Shown here: positions 52,849 through 61,195 of the stretch, piece by piece
How positions within the stretch are numbered: position 1 is the first letter of the stretch
Layout of the letters: the number at the start of each line of letters is the position of its first letter
NCBI RefSeq assembly: GCF_003991405.1
Contig: NZ_RPEN01000146.1
Coordinates: 1-61,569, forward strand
Length of the DNA: 61,569 nucleotides
Reading direction: 5' to 3'
Origin: Pseudorhodobacter sp. E13
Lineage (GTDB): Bacteria > Pseudomonadota > Alphaproteobacteria > Rhodobacterales > Rhodobacteraceae
Translations under genes and position numbers: made by a program
Notes under the pieces: model-generated
Seen by the model: only the letters and a program-made list of their open reading frames with translations
Told to the model about the DNA's origin: nothing
Database searches by the model: none

Positions 52849-54894
52849 TCAATCGCCCGCAATCACGGCCAGAAAGGCGGCGCCAAAGCGATCGGTCTTG
52901 GGGCCGCCCATGCCGGGAATACGGTCGAGATCGGCCAGAGAGCCGGGGCGTTTTTCGGCGATATGGCGCAGCGTGGTTTGGGTGCAGGACAGCGGCTTGT
53001 CGATGCCATCGGGGCCGCGCTGCAATTGCAGTTGCACCTCTGCCAGCCGGTCGAAGATACTGCCCGCGTCGCGCCCGGCAAGGCGCATGCGCTGGGGGTG
53101 CAACTGTTCGGTCGCAGCCCCGGTGATCACCGCCAGAAAGGCCGCGCCGTAGCTTTCCAGCTTTTTCGCGCCAATGCCGTTGATGCGGGCCATACCGTCC
53201 AGATCGGTGGGGCGCTGTTCGGCCATTTCGATCAGCGTGCGGTCGGGAAAGATGACATAGGCGGGCACGCGCGCGGCCTCGGCCAAGGCGCGGCGCTTGG
53301 CTTTCAGCGCCGAAAGCAGCGGCGCATCCTCCTCTGACACAAGGGTTTTGACCACGGGGCGGGCGGTGGCGGCCTCAATCGTATCCTTGCGCAGGGTGAT
53401 GCTTTCTTCGCCGCGCAGAATGGGGCGGGCGGCATCTGTCATGCGCAGCGCGCCATAGCGTTCGGTATCGGGGCGCACGAGATCGCGGCCCATCATCTGG
53501 CGGAACACCGCGCCCCAAGCGGGCTTTGACAGCTCACGCCCGACGGCGAAGGTGGGCAGTTGGTCATGCCCGCGCTGCACGACCTTGGCGGTGGCATTGC
53601 CGGTCAGAATGTCGATCAGATGGCCGGCGCCAAAGCTTTCGCCCGTGCGCAGGATGGCCGACAGCGCCTTGCGCACCGCATCGGTGGCATCAAACACCAA
53701 GGCGGGGCGGTCGCAGATATCGCAATTGCCGCAGGGCTTTGAGGTTTCGCCAAAATAGCGCAGCAGCACTTCGCGGCGACAGCCGGTCGCCTCGGCCAGC
53801 CCCAGCAGCGCGTTCAGCCGGGCATGGTCGGCGTCTTTGCGTTCCGGCGGGGCAAGGCCTTCGTCAATCTGGGAACGCCGCAGGCGGATATCATCGGGGC
53901 CGTAAAGGGTCAGCGTTTCGGCGGGGGCGGAATCGCGGCCCGCGCGGCCGATTTCCTGATAATAGCCTTCGATGCTTTTGGGCAGATCAGCATGAGCGAC
54001 CCAGCGGATATCGGGCTTGTCGATCCCCATCCCGAAGGCCACGGTGGCAACCACGATCAAGCCATCCTCACGCTGAAATCGCGCCTCGGTTGCGCGGCGG
54101 TCTTCGGCATCCATGCCACCGTGATAGGCGGTGGCGGGGTGGCCTGCCTCACGCAGGCCTTGGGCCAGCGTTTCGGTTTTGGCCCGTGTGCCGCAATAGA
54201 CAATGCCGGATTGGCCTTTGCGCGCGGCGGCAAAGGCGAGGATTTGCTTGCGCGGATTGTCCTTCACCTGAAAGGCAAGGTGGATGTTCGGGCGATCGAA
54301 GCCGCGCAGAAAGGTGGCGGGGGCTTCGCCATCGAACAGGCGTTCGATGATCTCGGTCCGGGTTTCTTCATCGGCGGTGGCAGTGAAGGCGGCTAGCGGC
54401 ACGCCAAGCGTTCGGCGCAATTCCCCGATGCGCAGATAATCGGGGCGGAAATCATGGCCCCATTGCGACACGCAATGCGCCTCATCCACCGCAATCGCGG
54501 AAACCCCCACGCGGCGCAGCATTTGCACCGCCGAAGCCGAGGCCAGCCGTTCCGGCGCGAGGTAAAGCAGTTTCAGCCGCCCTTCATCCAAGGCGGCGAA
54601 TACCTCTTCGGTTTCTTCATCGGTATTGCCAGAGGTCAGCGCGCCCGCCTCAACCCCTGCTGCGCGCAGCGCGCGCACCTGATCGCGCATCAGGGCGATC
54701 AGCGGGGAAATAACAACCGTCACCCCTTCGCGGCACAGCGCGGGAAGTTGGAAGCACAGCGATTTGCCGCCGCCCGTGGGCATGATGGCCAAAGTGTTGC
54801 GGCCTGCCAGCACGGCATCCACAATTTCGGCCTGTCCGGGGCGAAACGCGGAAAACCCAAAGACAGAGGCAAGAAGATCGGCGGGGGCGGGCAT
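52849..54894 (-). CDS. recQ: ATP-dependent DNA helicase RecQ
   Basis: The 681-residue 3'-5' helicase has Walker A TGGGKS (40-45), DEAH (137-140) with CVSQWGHDFRPDY, and arginine-finger motif VI region YYQEIGRAGRDSAPAE. The RecQ-Ct zinc region REVLLRYFGETSKPCGNCDICDRP and a winged helix follow. Two HRDC-like repeats lie at the end (LDGMARINGIGAKKLESYG and LDRIPGMGGPKTDRFG), against one in E. coli RecQ. yaaA lies downstream and the yggT gene upstream, all on one strand. Confidence 0.96.
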   Translation of the reverse strand: MPAPADLLASVFGFSAFRPGQAEIVDAVLAGRNTLAIMPTGGGKSLCFQLPALCREGVTVVISPLIALMRDQVRALRAAGVEAGALTSGNTDEETEEVFAALDEGRLKLLYLAPERLASASAVQMLRRVGVSAIAVDEAHCVSQWGHDFRPDYLRIGELRRTLGVPLAAFTATADEETRTEIIERLFDGEAPATFLRGFDRPNIHLAFQVKDNPRKQILAFAAARKGQSGIVYCGTRAKTETLAQGLREAGHPATAYHGGMDAEDRRATEARFQREDGLIVVATVAFGMGIDKPDIRWVAHADLPKSIEGYYQEIGRAGRDSAPAETLTLYGPDDIRLRRSQIDEGLAPPERKDADHARLNALLGLAEATGCRREVLLRYFGETSKPCGNCDICDRPALVFDATDAVRKALSAILRTGESFGAGHLIDILTGNATAKVVQRGHDQLPTFAVGRELSKPAWGAVFRQMMGRDLVRPDTERYGALRMTDAARPILRGEESITLRKDTIEAATARPVVKTLVSEEDAPLLSALKAKRRALAEAARVPAYVIFPDRTLIEMAEQRPTDLDGMARINGIGAKKLESYGAAFLAVITGAATEQLHPQRMRLAGRDAGSIFDRLAEVQLQLQRGPDGIDKPLSCTQTTLRHIAEKRPGSLADLDRIPGMGGPKTDRFGAAFLAVIAGD

Positions 54895-54900
54895 CAGCGA

Positions 54901-55188
54901 TCAGTAAAAGGCAGCGGCGTTATTGACCAGAATGATGCGCAATCCGTAAACCACCAGCAGCACGATCAGCGGTGCAAAATCAATGCCAAGCCCTTGGGGC
55001 AGAAACGCCCGCACGCGGCTGTAAACGGGTTCCAGCGTCCGGTTCAAGCCATCCCAGATTTGCGCGACAAGGGGCTGACGCAGGTTCAAGACCTGAAAGT
55101 TGATCAGCCAGCTCATGATGATATGGGCAAAGATGATGAATTGCGCGACTTGCAGGATCAGCATCAGGATCTGGAACAAAGAGGTCAT
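54901..55188 (-). CDS. YggT family membrane protein
   Basis: A 95-residue protein with two hydrophobic helices (FQILMLILQVAQFIIFAHIIMSWLI and FAPLIVLLVVYGLRIILV) separated by RTLEPVYSRVRAFLPQGLGIDF, the YggT pattern linked to division, FtsZ-ring or osmotic functions. The start at 55188 begins the first hydrophobic helix. Six bases separate it from recQ. Confidence 0.9.
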   Translation of the reverse strand: MTSLFQILMLILQVAQFIIFAHIIMSWLINFQVLNLRQPLVAQIWDGLNRTLEPVYSRVRAFLPQGLGIDFAPLIVLLVVYGLRIILVNNAAAFY

Positions 55189-55316
55189 GAATTGGGCTCC
55201 GGCCACTAGGGATAGTAGATAGGTAGTCTGCGCGCACACAAAGGGCAACCGTTTCCGCAGCGTTTCGCTTGACGCGCCTGCCGCGCTGCGGCATCCGGGC
55301 GCGGAAGGAGCCCGCC

Positions 55317-55850
55317 ATGTATCCCTATCTGCGTATGTTCAAAGAGTTGTGGAAATTCCGCAACGCCCCTGCCCTGTCTATTCTGGATGCCCATATCAGC
55401 CACCATCGCTGCTGGCCGCAAGATATCGACCCTTGGCGCGAGTTGAACAATGGCCGCACGCTGACGCTATATGATCTGGGGCGCATTCCTTTGGGGCAGC
55501 GCACAGGGTTGCACAAGGTTTTGCAGCGCAATCGTTGGGGCATGACGGTGGCCGGAAACAGCACCCGCTATCGTCGGCGGGTCCGGCTGTTTGACCGGGT
55601 GGAAATGCACAGCCGCTGCATCGGCTGGGATGACCGCTTCATCTATATGGAGCAAAGCATGTGGAAAGATGGCGATTGCACCAGCCATATCCTTATCCGC
55701 TCTGCCATCACCTCCAAATCCGGGATCGTGCCGCCGCAAGAGGCGCTGAAAGCCCTTGGCGCGCCACTTGAAAGCCCGGCCCTGCCTGAATGGGTGAAAA
55801 ACTGGGTGGATGCGGATGCCGGGCGGCCTTGGCCCCCTGTCAAAGGGTAA
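55317..55850 (+). CDS. Hotdog-fold acyl-CoA thioesterase
   Basis: The 177-residue protein resembles THEM6-type thioesterases. Features: PWRELNNGRTLTLYDLGRIPLG (the 4HBT helix with N-x-G-R), a WGMTVAGNSTRYRRRVRLFDRVEMHSRCIGWDDRFIYMEQSMWKDG strand set, and a short C-terminal tail. It would hydrolyse an acyl-CoA; the chain length is unknown. The start at 55317 is after a GGAG-type site. It is divergent from yggT and 97 bp upstream of the UMF1 gene. Confidence 0.88.
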   Translation: MYPYLRMFKELWKFRNAPALSILDAHISHHRCWPQDIDPWRELNNGRTLTLYDLGRIPLGQRTGLHKVLQRNRWGMTVAGNSTRYRRRVRLFDRVEMHSRCIGWDDRFIYMEQSMWKDGDCTSHILIRSAITSKSGIVPPQEALKALGAPLESPALPEWVKNWVDADAGRPWPPVKG

Positions 55851-55947
55851 TAGGCGCAGAAATCGCGTCTCGTTGCGTTACAACCCCGATGCGCGCTTGC
55901 GTCATGGGGCGGTTTCAGGCTTGATCGCCGAAAGCGGGGGGGTTGTG

Positions 55948-57285
55948 ATGACAAGCGCTAAGAAACGCATCTGGGGCTGGTATTTCTTTGATTGGGCCAG
56001 TCAGCCTTATAATACGCTGCTGATCACCTTTATCTTTGCCCCCTATATCAAGGATTTGCTGGGCGATGGCAGCCAGGCGCAGGCCGCGTGGGGCTATGGC
56101 ATCGGCGCGGCGGGCCTGTTCATCGCGATTTGCGCGCCCTTGCTGGGGGTGATTGCCGACAAGGCAGGCGGACGGATGCGGTTTATCTGGCTGTTCTCAC
56201 TGCTTTATGTCGTTGGTGCTTGGGGGCTGTGGTATGCGGCGCCCGACAATTTCAACCTGACGCTGGTGATGCTGTCCTTTGCCATCGGCATGATCGGGAT
56301 GGAGTTTGCGACCATCTTTACCAACGCCATGCTGCCCGATCTTGGTGCCCCGAATGAGATTGGCAAGATCTCTGGCTCTGGTTGGGCCTTTGGCTATATC
56401 GGCGGGTTGATCGCGCTGATCATCATGCTGTTGCTGCTGGCCGAAGGGACCACGGGCAAAACCCTGATCGGGATAGCGCCGCTGTTCGGTCTGGATGCCG
56501 AAGCGCGCGAAGGCACGCGCTCGGTCGGGCCGTTGACGGCGATCTGGTATGCAGTGTTCATGATCCCGTTCTTTTTATGGGTGAAAGAGCCGCCATCCAA
56601 GCCGCGCATGTCGATGATGGCCGCCGCCCGCACGGCATGGCCGGAACTGCGGGCCAATCTGGTGCATCTGCCAAAGCAGCGCAGCCTGTTTGCTTATCTC
56701 GGCTCGTCCATGTTTTACCGCGATGCGCTGAACGGGATGTATGTGTTCGGCGGCATCTATGCGGCGGGCGTGCTGGAATGGGAGGTAACGCAGGTCGGCG
56801 TTTTTGGCATCCTCGCCTCGCTTACCGGGGCCTTGTTTGCATGGATCGGCGGCAAGGCTGACAGCCGCTTTGGCCCCAAACCGGTGATTGTCGTTTGCGT
56901 TCTGGTGCTGACGGTGGTGGCGATCGGGGTTGTGATGATCTCGCGCTCATCGGTCTTTGGGGTGCCGGTTGATCCGACCAGCGCGCTGCCCGATATTGCC
57001 TTTTACATCATGGGCGCGGCGATTGGCGCGGCGGGTGGTGCGCTGCAATCGGCCAGCCGCACGATGATGGTGCGCCAGTCCGAACCTGACCGGATGACGC
57101 AATCTTTCGGGCTTTATGCGCTTGCCGGAAAGGCCACGTCTTTCCTTGCGCCCTTGCTGATCGGCTTTGTCACCGACATCACGGGCAGCCAGCAGTTGGG
57201 CATTTCCCCGCTCATCGGGCTGTTCCTTATCGGGCTTGTTCTGCTACTGTGGGTCAAACCAGAAGGTGCACGAAGCGTAGGGTGA
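55948..57285 (+). CDS. MFS transporter, UMF1 (Atg22-like) family
   Basis: A 445-residue permease with twelve transmembrane segments and the UMF1 start WGWYFFDWASQPYNTLLITFIFAPYI. GVIADKAGGRMRFIW (MFS A-motif), DLGAPNEIGKISGSGWAFGYIGG and DSRFGPKP follow. The family relates to vacuolar amino-acid exporters of yeast; bacterial substrates are unknown. The start is placed at 55948. TGATG at 57283-57287 couples it to mepA. Confidence 0.9.
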   Translation: MTSAKKRIWGWYFFDWASQPYNTLLITFIFAPYIKDLLGDGSQAQAAWGYGIGAAGLFIAICAPLLGVIADKAGGRMRFIWLFSLLYVVGAWGLWYAAPDNFNLTLVMLSFAIGMIGMEFATIFTNAMLPDLGAPNEIGKISGSGWAFGYIGGLIALIIMLLLLAEGTTGKTLIGIAPLFGLDAEAREGTRSVGPLTAIWYAVFMIPFFLWVKEPPSKPRMSMMAAARTAWPELRANLVHLPKQRSLFAYLGSSMFYRDALNGMYVFGGIYAAGVLEWEVTQVGVFGILASLTGALFAWIGGKADSRFGPKPVIVVCVLVLTVVAIGVVMISRSSVFGVPVDPTSALPDIAFYIMGAAIGAAGGALQSASRTMMVRQSEPDRMTQSFGLYALAGKATSFLAPLLIGFVTDITGSQQLGISPLIGLFLIGLVLLLWVKPEGARSVG

Positions 57286-58196
57286 TGCAGATGTTAAAGA
57301 CGTTTTCCGCCGTAATCCCACTGGTCTTGGCCTTGTCGCTGCCCGGTGCAGCACAGGCCGAGGCATTGGCAAACCAGCTTTTCGGGGCCAAAAAAGAGGC
57401 GTCAAACCAATCGGCGCAACCCATTGGCACCTATGCCAAAGGCTGCGGCGCCGGGCATGTGCAATTGCCCGAAAGCGGGCCGACATGGCAAGCGATGCGC
57501 CTGTCGCGCAACCGCAACTGGGGCCAGCCGGTGATGATTGATTACCTGCAAGACCTCAGCCGCGCTGCGGTGTCTGTGGGTTGGAAGGGCTTGTATATCG
57601 GCGATATCTCGCAACCGCGTGGCGGGCCGATGACCAGCGGCCATGCCAGCCATCAGATCGGGCTGGATGCCGATATCTGGATGCTGCCGCCCAGCCGGTT
57701 GAACCTCAGCCGGGCAGAGCGGGAGAAAATCGGCTCTATCCCCGTGCGGTCGCGCGATCAGCGGTCAGTGACAAAGAACTGGACGCGCAGCCACCATGCG
57801 CTGCTGAAGGCTGCGGCGTCGGACAGCCGCGTGGATCGGATATTCGTGGCGGCGGCGGTCAAGCTGGAAATGTGCAAAACCGCCAAATCCTCGGACAAGG
57901 CTTGGTTGCAAAAGATCCGCCCGGTCGCAGGGCATGACACGCATTTCCATGTGCGGCTGAAGTGCCCGGCCGGTGCCTCTGCCTGCGAAACGCAAAAGCC
58001 GACGGTTTCATCGCTGTCCAAAGGTGGCAATGGCTGTGACGATACCTTGCTGTGGTGGGTGACGGATTACCTGAACCCGCCCAAAGCCACGGCCAAAACC
58101 CCCAAAAAGAAAGCGGCCCCCCGCAAGCGCGGCGCGCGGCAATACACAATGGCGGACCTGCCGAACCAATGCAAAAGCGTTCTCGCCTCGCGCTGA
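57285..58196 (+). CDS. mepA: Penicillin-insensitive murein endopeptidase
   Basis: The 303-residue periplasmic M74 LAS metallopeptidase cleaves D-Ala-mDAP cross-links. It has a signal peptide (cleaved near AAQAEALA), then zinc ligands His123 and Asp130 in GGPMTSGHASHQIGLDADIWM and His222 in GHDTHFHVRL, all intact. A basic Lys/Pro-rich C-terminal region follows (PPKATAKTPKKKAAPRKRG). ATG 57285 overlaps the transporter stop, and its end overlaps the next gene by 28 bp, so these three genes form a coupled operon. Confidence 0.94.
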   Translation: MQMLKTFSAVIPLVLALSLPGAAQAEALANQLFGAKKEASNQSAQPIGTYAKGCGAGHVQLPESGPTWQAMRLSRNRNWGQPVMIDYLQDLSRAAVSVGWKGLYIGDISQPRGGPMTSGHASHQIGLDADIWMLPPSRLNLSRAEREKIGSIPVRSRDQRSVTKNWTRSHHALLKAAASDSRVDRIFVAAAVKLEMCKTAKSSDKAWLQKIRPVAGHDTHFHVRLKCPAGASACETQKPTVSSLSKGGNGCDDTLLWWVTDYLNPPKATAKTPKKKAAPRKRGARQYTMADLPNQCKSVLASR

Positions 58197-59068
58197 TTGC
58201 GGGGCTGACTTTGGTGCTTGCCCTCGAAGGCAGTGCGGCATCCCTGTCTGCGGATAATTTCATCGCTGCGACGGTCTGGCGCAGCACCGACCCAAAGCTG
58301 GGCGGCCTTTCGGGGCTGGAGCTTTCGGCCGATGGGCGGAGCTTTACCGCGATCAGTGATCGTGGCGGCTGGACCACAGGCAAAATCACCCGCGATGCGA
58401 CAGACCGCATCACCGGGCTGGAGGCGCGCGCGGTTGCTTTGATGAAAGACACTAACGGGCAGCCCTTTGAGACGCCGCGCGGCGATAGCGAAGGCTTGGC
58501 GGTTGGCCCCAAGGGTGAAATCTATGTCAGCTTTGAAGGCAAAGGTGCTGCGCGGGTCATGCGCTTTTCCGATCTTGCAAAACCGGGCAAAGACCTGCCG
58601 CGCGCGCAGGAATTCAAGCGCCTGCGCCTGAACGCGGCGCTGGAGGCTTTGGCCATTGACGCGCAAGGGCGGCTTTACACCTTGCCCGAAAGCCCGCGTG
58701 AGGCCGGGCCCTATACCGTCTTTCGCTATCAGAACGGCCGCTGGGACAGCCAGCTTTCCCTGCCGCGGGATGCAGAGTTTGAGGCGGTGGGCGCCGATTT
58801 CGGCCCCGACGGGCGGTTTTACCTGCTGGAGCGCGCCTTTCACGGCGTTTTCGGCTTTGCCAGTCGCGTGCGCAGTTTTGCGTTGGGTGCGGATGGGTTT
58901 GGCGATGCGCGGCTGGAAATGCAAAGCCACACCGGGCGGCATGACAATCTGGAAAGCATTGCCCTGTGGCGGGATGCGTCAGGGGGGCTTCGCATGACCC
59001 TGCTGTCGGATGACAATTTCTTTTGGGCGCAGCGCACCGAAATCGTCGAATATCGCGTGCTTCCTTGA
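58169..59068 (+). CDS. Esterase-like activity of phytase family protein
   Basis: A 299-residue exported protein (signal peptide LALIAGLTLVLALEGSAASLSA) with a beta-propeller-like fold. GLSGLELSADGRSFTAISDRGGW, GDSEGLAVGPKGEIYVSFEG, NAALEALAIDAQGRLYTLPE and HDNLESIALWRD mark the phytase-like/DUF4394-type domain named 'esterase-like activity of phytase'. The catalytic activity is untested; a phosphoesterase with Ca2+ is possible. The start lies inside mepA. Confidence 0.88.
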   Translation: MQKRSRLALIAGLTLVLALEGSAASLSADNFIAATVWRSTDPKLGGLSGLELSADGRSFTAISDRGGWTTGKITRDATDRITGLEARAVALMKDTNGQPFETPRGDSEGLAVGPKGEIYVSFEGKGAARVMRFSDLAKPGKDLPRAQEFKRLRLNAALEALAIDAQGRLYTLPESPREAGPYTVFRYQNGRWDSQLSLPRDAEFEAVGADFGPDGRFYLLERAFHGVFGFASRVRSFALGADGFGDARLEMQSHTGRHDNLESIALWRDASGGLRMTLLSDDNFFWAQRTEIVEYRVLP

Positions 59069-59155
59069 CAAACCCAGGCCGCAGGGCGTAAGGCCCGCGC
59101 GTCCCTGATAAGCAGGGGCCAAGTCTCCGCGACCTTGATAAAACGGAATTATAAC

Positions 59156-59779
59156 ATGACCCGATCGCTGATCCCCGGCATTCTTGCCATGGCTGCCATT
59201 GTTGTGGCCTCTAATATCCTTGTGCAACATCTGTTCGGCCAATGGCTGACATGGGGCGCATTCACCTATCCGCTGGCCTTTCTGGTCACTGACCTGATGA
59301 ACCGCTTTTACGGGGCCGCTGCGGCGCGCCGGGTGGTTTTGGTGGGCTTTGCCGTCGGGCTGGTTTGCTCCGTCATCGGCACCCAGATCATGGGTGAGTT
59401 CGGGCCGCTGGTCACTTTGCGCGTGGCGCTTGGCTCTGGCCTTGCTTTCCTGACCGCGCAAATGCTGGATGTATCCATCTTTGACCGCCTGCGCAGTGGA
59501 AGCTGGTGGCGCGCGCCGCTGGCCTCGACGCTTGTGGGTGCCAGTGCCGATACCGCGATCTTCTTTACGGTGGCGTTTTCGGCGGGTCTGGTTTGGCTGG
59601 AACCCGGCAATGATGTGGCTTGGGCGAATGAGGCCTTGCCGCTGTTGGGCCTGGGGCCTGTTGCGCCGCTTTGGGTGTCTTTGGCGGTGGCCGATTGGGG
59701 CGTCAAGCTTTTGCTCGCTATTTTGGCATTGGTGCCTTTTCGCATGGCTGTGCAAAAATTTCACACAACACATGCGTAA
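59156..59779 (+). CDS. Queuosine precursor transporter (VUT family, YhhQ-like)
   Basis: A 207-residue membrane protein with six transmembrane segments: ILAMAAIVVASNILVQHLFG, WGAFTYPLAFLVTDLMNRFYGAAAARRVVLVG, and LASTLVGASADTAIFFTVAF. The VUT pattern YPLAFLVTDLxNRxYG is that of YhhQ/QPTR, which imports queuine precursors such as preQ0/preQ1. The 87 bp upstream hold GC-rich inverted segments, but no clear preQ1 riboswitch. It is followed by the small RNA/tiny-ORF unit at 59.8 kb. Confidence 0.9.
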   Translation: MTRSLIPGILAMAAIVVASNILVQHLFGQWLTWGAFTYPLAFLVTDLMNRFYGAAAARRVVLVGFAVGLVCSVIGTQIMGEFGPLVTLRVALGSGLAFLTAQMLDVSIFDRLRSGSWWRAPLASTLVGASADTAIFFTVAFSAGLVWLEPGNDVAWANEALPLLGLGPVAPLWVSLAVADWGVKLLLAILALVPFRMAVQKFHTTHA

Positions 59780-59785
59780 AAACTT

Positions 59786-59791
59786 TTGACA
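59786..59791 (+). promoter_or_regulatory. -35-like TTGACA before the tiny-ORF unit
   Basis: TTGACA lies 44 bp upstream of the extended Shine-Dalgarno. A good -10 at the normal spacing is not visible; the CCCCCTAT at about 59813-59820 could reflect an alternative (heat-shock type) sigma factor but the spacing is long. The promoter is tentative. Confidence 0.35.
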
Positions 59792-59834
59792 AACACAAAA
59801 TCTGTGGCAGGCTCCCCCTATCGGCAACGTATTT

Positions 59835-59851
59835 GAAAGGAGGTGATCCAG
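59835..59851 (+). promoter_or_regulatory. 17-nt perfect complement of the 16S rRNA 3' end
   Basis: GAAAGGAGGTGATCCAG is fully complementary to CTGGATCACCTCCTTTC, the alphaproteobacterial 16S rRNA 3' terminus as I recall it. The core GGAGG is 7 nt before a GTG start (59851). Normal Shine-Dalgarno sites pair over 4-7 nt. Confidence 0.85.
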
Positions 59852-59907
59852 TGTCTAGAGTGATGTTGGAGAGAGGTGTCGGGACAGTCAGGCGGGGTGT
59901 TTGCTAG
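59851..59907 (+). CDS. Tiny ORF of 18 codons, possible leader peptide
   Basis: A GTG start directly after the extended Shine-Dalgarno opens a frame reading MSRVMLERGVGTVRRGVC, closed by TAG 59905-59907. The peptide is basic and ends in RRGVC. No family is recognised. The very strong ribosome-binding site suggests that translation, or ribosome capture, matters more than the peptide amount. Downstream come GGGG-CAGT-CCCC and CGGT-AAA-ACCG hairpins, a CTCCTT at about 59964 that could pair with AAGGAG of the Shine-Dalgarno, and a terminator. ATG 59863 in the same frame is an alternative start. Confidence 0.6.
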   Translation: MSRVMLERGVGTVRRGVC

Positions 59908-59978
59908 GGGCAGTCCCCGGTAAAACCGAAGTTTGATTGGGCTTGTCATCCTAACTGGCCCATCTCCTTGGAACTCGG

Positions 59979-60006
59979 AAAGGGTTGCCCGCAAGGGTAA
60001 CCCTTT
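59979..60006 (+). terminator. Terminator with GCAA tetraloop closing the tiny-ORF unit
   Basis: AAAGGGTTGCCC and GGGTAACCCTTT form a 12-bp stem (one G-T pair) with a GCAA loop, followed by CTCCATTTT. It ends a transcript of about 150-200 nt starting near 59.8 kb, and lies before the convergent nagA 3' end. Confidence 0.8.
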
Positions 60007-60058
60007 CTCCATTTTACGGCCCTGCGCCATGCAACGGCCCCTGCAATGCCCGGCGGCG

Positions 60059-61180
60059 TTACAGGGCAACGCCCCCCCACCAGATCTGCGAAAGTTGCCA
60101 GTCGCGATTCAGATGCACCAGATCGGCGCGGCGGTCGGGGGCCAGATGGCCAAGACTGCCCCCCATCCCAATCAGCTTTGCCGGGGTGGATGTAACCATC
60201 GCCAGCGCCTTTTCCGGTGCCAGCCGCGCATCCTGCACCATGACCGACAACGCCTTGTCCAACCGCAAGTCGGCCCCGGCCAAAGTGCAATCTTCCAGCG
60301 TCAACCGCCCGGCATCGCGGCGGATACGCCTGCCCCCCAGCACCATTTCCGTATGGTCGGTGCCCGCAAAGGCCATGCAATCCGAAACCAGAAACAACCC
60401 GTCGGGCCGCGCGGCCATCGCCAGCCGCAAAACGGCAGGCGCGACATGAATACCATCGGCGATAAGGCCTGCGGGCAGGTCGCTATCCAGCACCGCCCCC
60501 GCAAGACCCGGCGCGCGCGCGGCCATTGGGGCCATAGCGTTGAACAGATGGGTCGCGCAGCCCGCCCCCGCCGCGATATAGGCCATCGCCTCGTCATAGC
60601 TGCACTCGCTATGGCCTAGGCTAACCAGAACCCCTGCCTTCACCAGCGCACGCACCTGATCCAGCGAGACCGAGCAAGGGGCCAGCGTGACCATGAGAAC
60701 GGGGAGTTTTTGCGCAGCCGCCAGCAGGATCGCCAGATCGTCGCTGCCCATCGGACGGATAAGTGCGGCGTCATGCGCGCCTTTGCGGCGCGGGTCCAGA
60801 TGCGGGCCTTCCAGATGCAGCCCCAGAAACCCCGGCACATTGGCCTGTGCCGCCTCGATCCCGGCTTGGATCACTTGGGCGGTGGCTTTGGGGGTATCGG
60901 TAATCAGCGTGGGCAGGACACCCGCACAGCCCAGCAGAATATGTGTGGCGCAAATCGCGGCAATGCGCCCGGCATCCGCTTGCCCATCCAGCATGATGCC
61001 GCCACCGCCGTTGACCTGCAAATCCACAAAGGCCGGGGCCAGAACCCCACCATCCAGCACCACATCGCCACGCAGTCCGGTTTGCACCCCCACAATCAGC
61101 CCATCCTCGACGATCAGGGCCAGATCGTCGTGCAATTGGCTGCCATCAAATACCTGCGCACCAGAAAAGACCTGTCGCAT
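60059..61180 (-). CDS. nagA: N-acetylglucosamine-6-phosphate deacetylase
   Basis: The 373-residue amidohydrolase converts GlcNAc-6-P to GlcN-6-P. Typical: APAFVDLQVNGGGGIM, HLEGPHLDPRRKGAHD (metal Glu and substrate His), VSLGHSECSYDEAMAYIAAGAGCATHLFNAM (metal His residues), GIHVAP and catalytic Asp in LVSDCMAFAG. The N-terminal metal site is VDLQVN rather than HxH, as in NagA. The start at 61180 (MRQVF) follows GGGGGAT; a TTG five codons upstream has no advantage. No nagB or transporter gene is next to it in the window. Confidence 0.94.
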   Translation of the reverse strand: MRQVFSGAQVFDGSQLHDDLALIVEDGLIVGVQTGLRGDVVLDGGVLAPAFVDLQVNGGGGIMLDGQADAGRIAAICATHILLGCAGVLPTLITDTPKATAQVIQAGIEAAQANVPGFLGLHLEGPHLDPRRKGAHDAALIRPMGSDDLAILLAAAQKLPVLMVTLAPCSVSLDQVRALVKAGVLVSLGHSECSYDEAMAYIAAGAGCATHLFNAMAPMAARAPGLAGAVLDSDLPAGLIADGIHVAPAVLRLAMAARPDGLFLVSDCMAFAGTDHTEMVLGGRRIRRDAGRLTLEDCTLAGADLRLDKALSVMVQDARLAPEKALAMVTSTPAKLIGMGGSLGHLAPDRRADLVHLNRDWQLSQIWWGGVAL

Positions 61181-61195
61181 CTGTTCATCCCCCAA

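Noticed and set aside
59069-59155. preQ1 riboswitch upstream of the queuosine-precursor transporter
   Set aside because: GC-rich short stems exist, but I see neither the preQ1-I hairpin with an A-rich tail nor a convincing preQ1-II/III layout.
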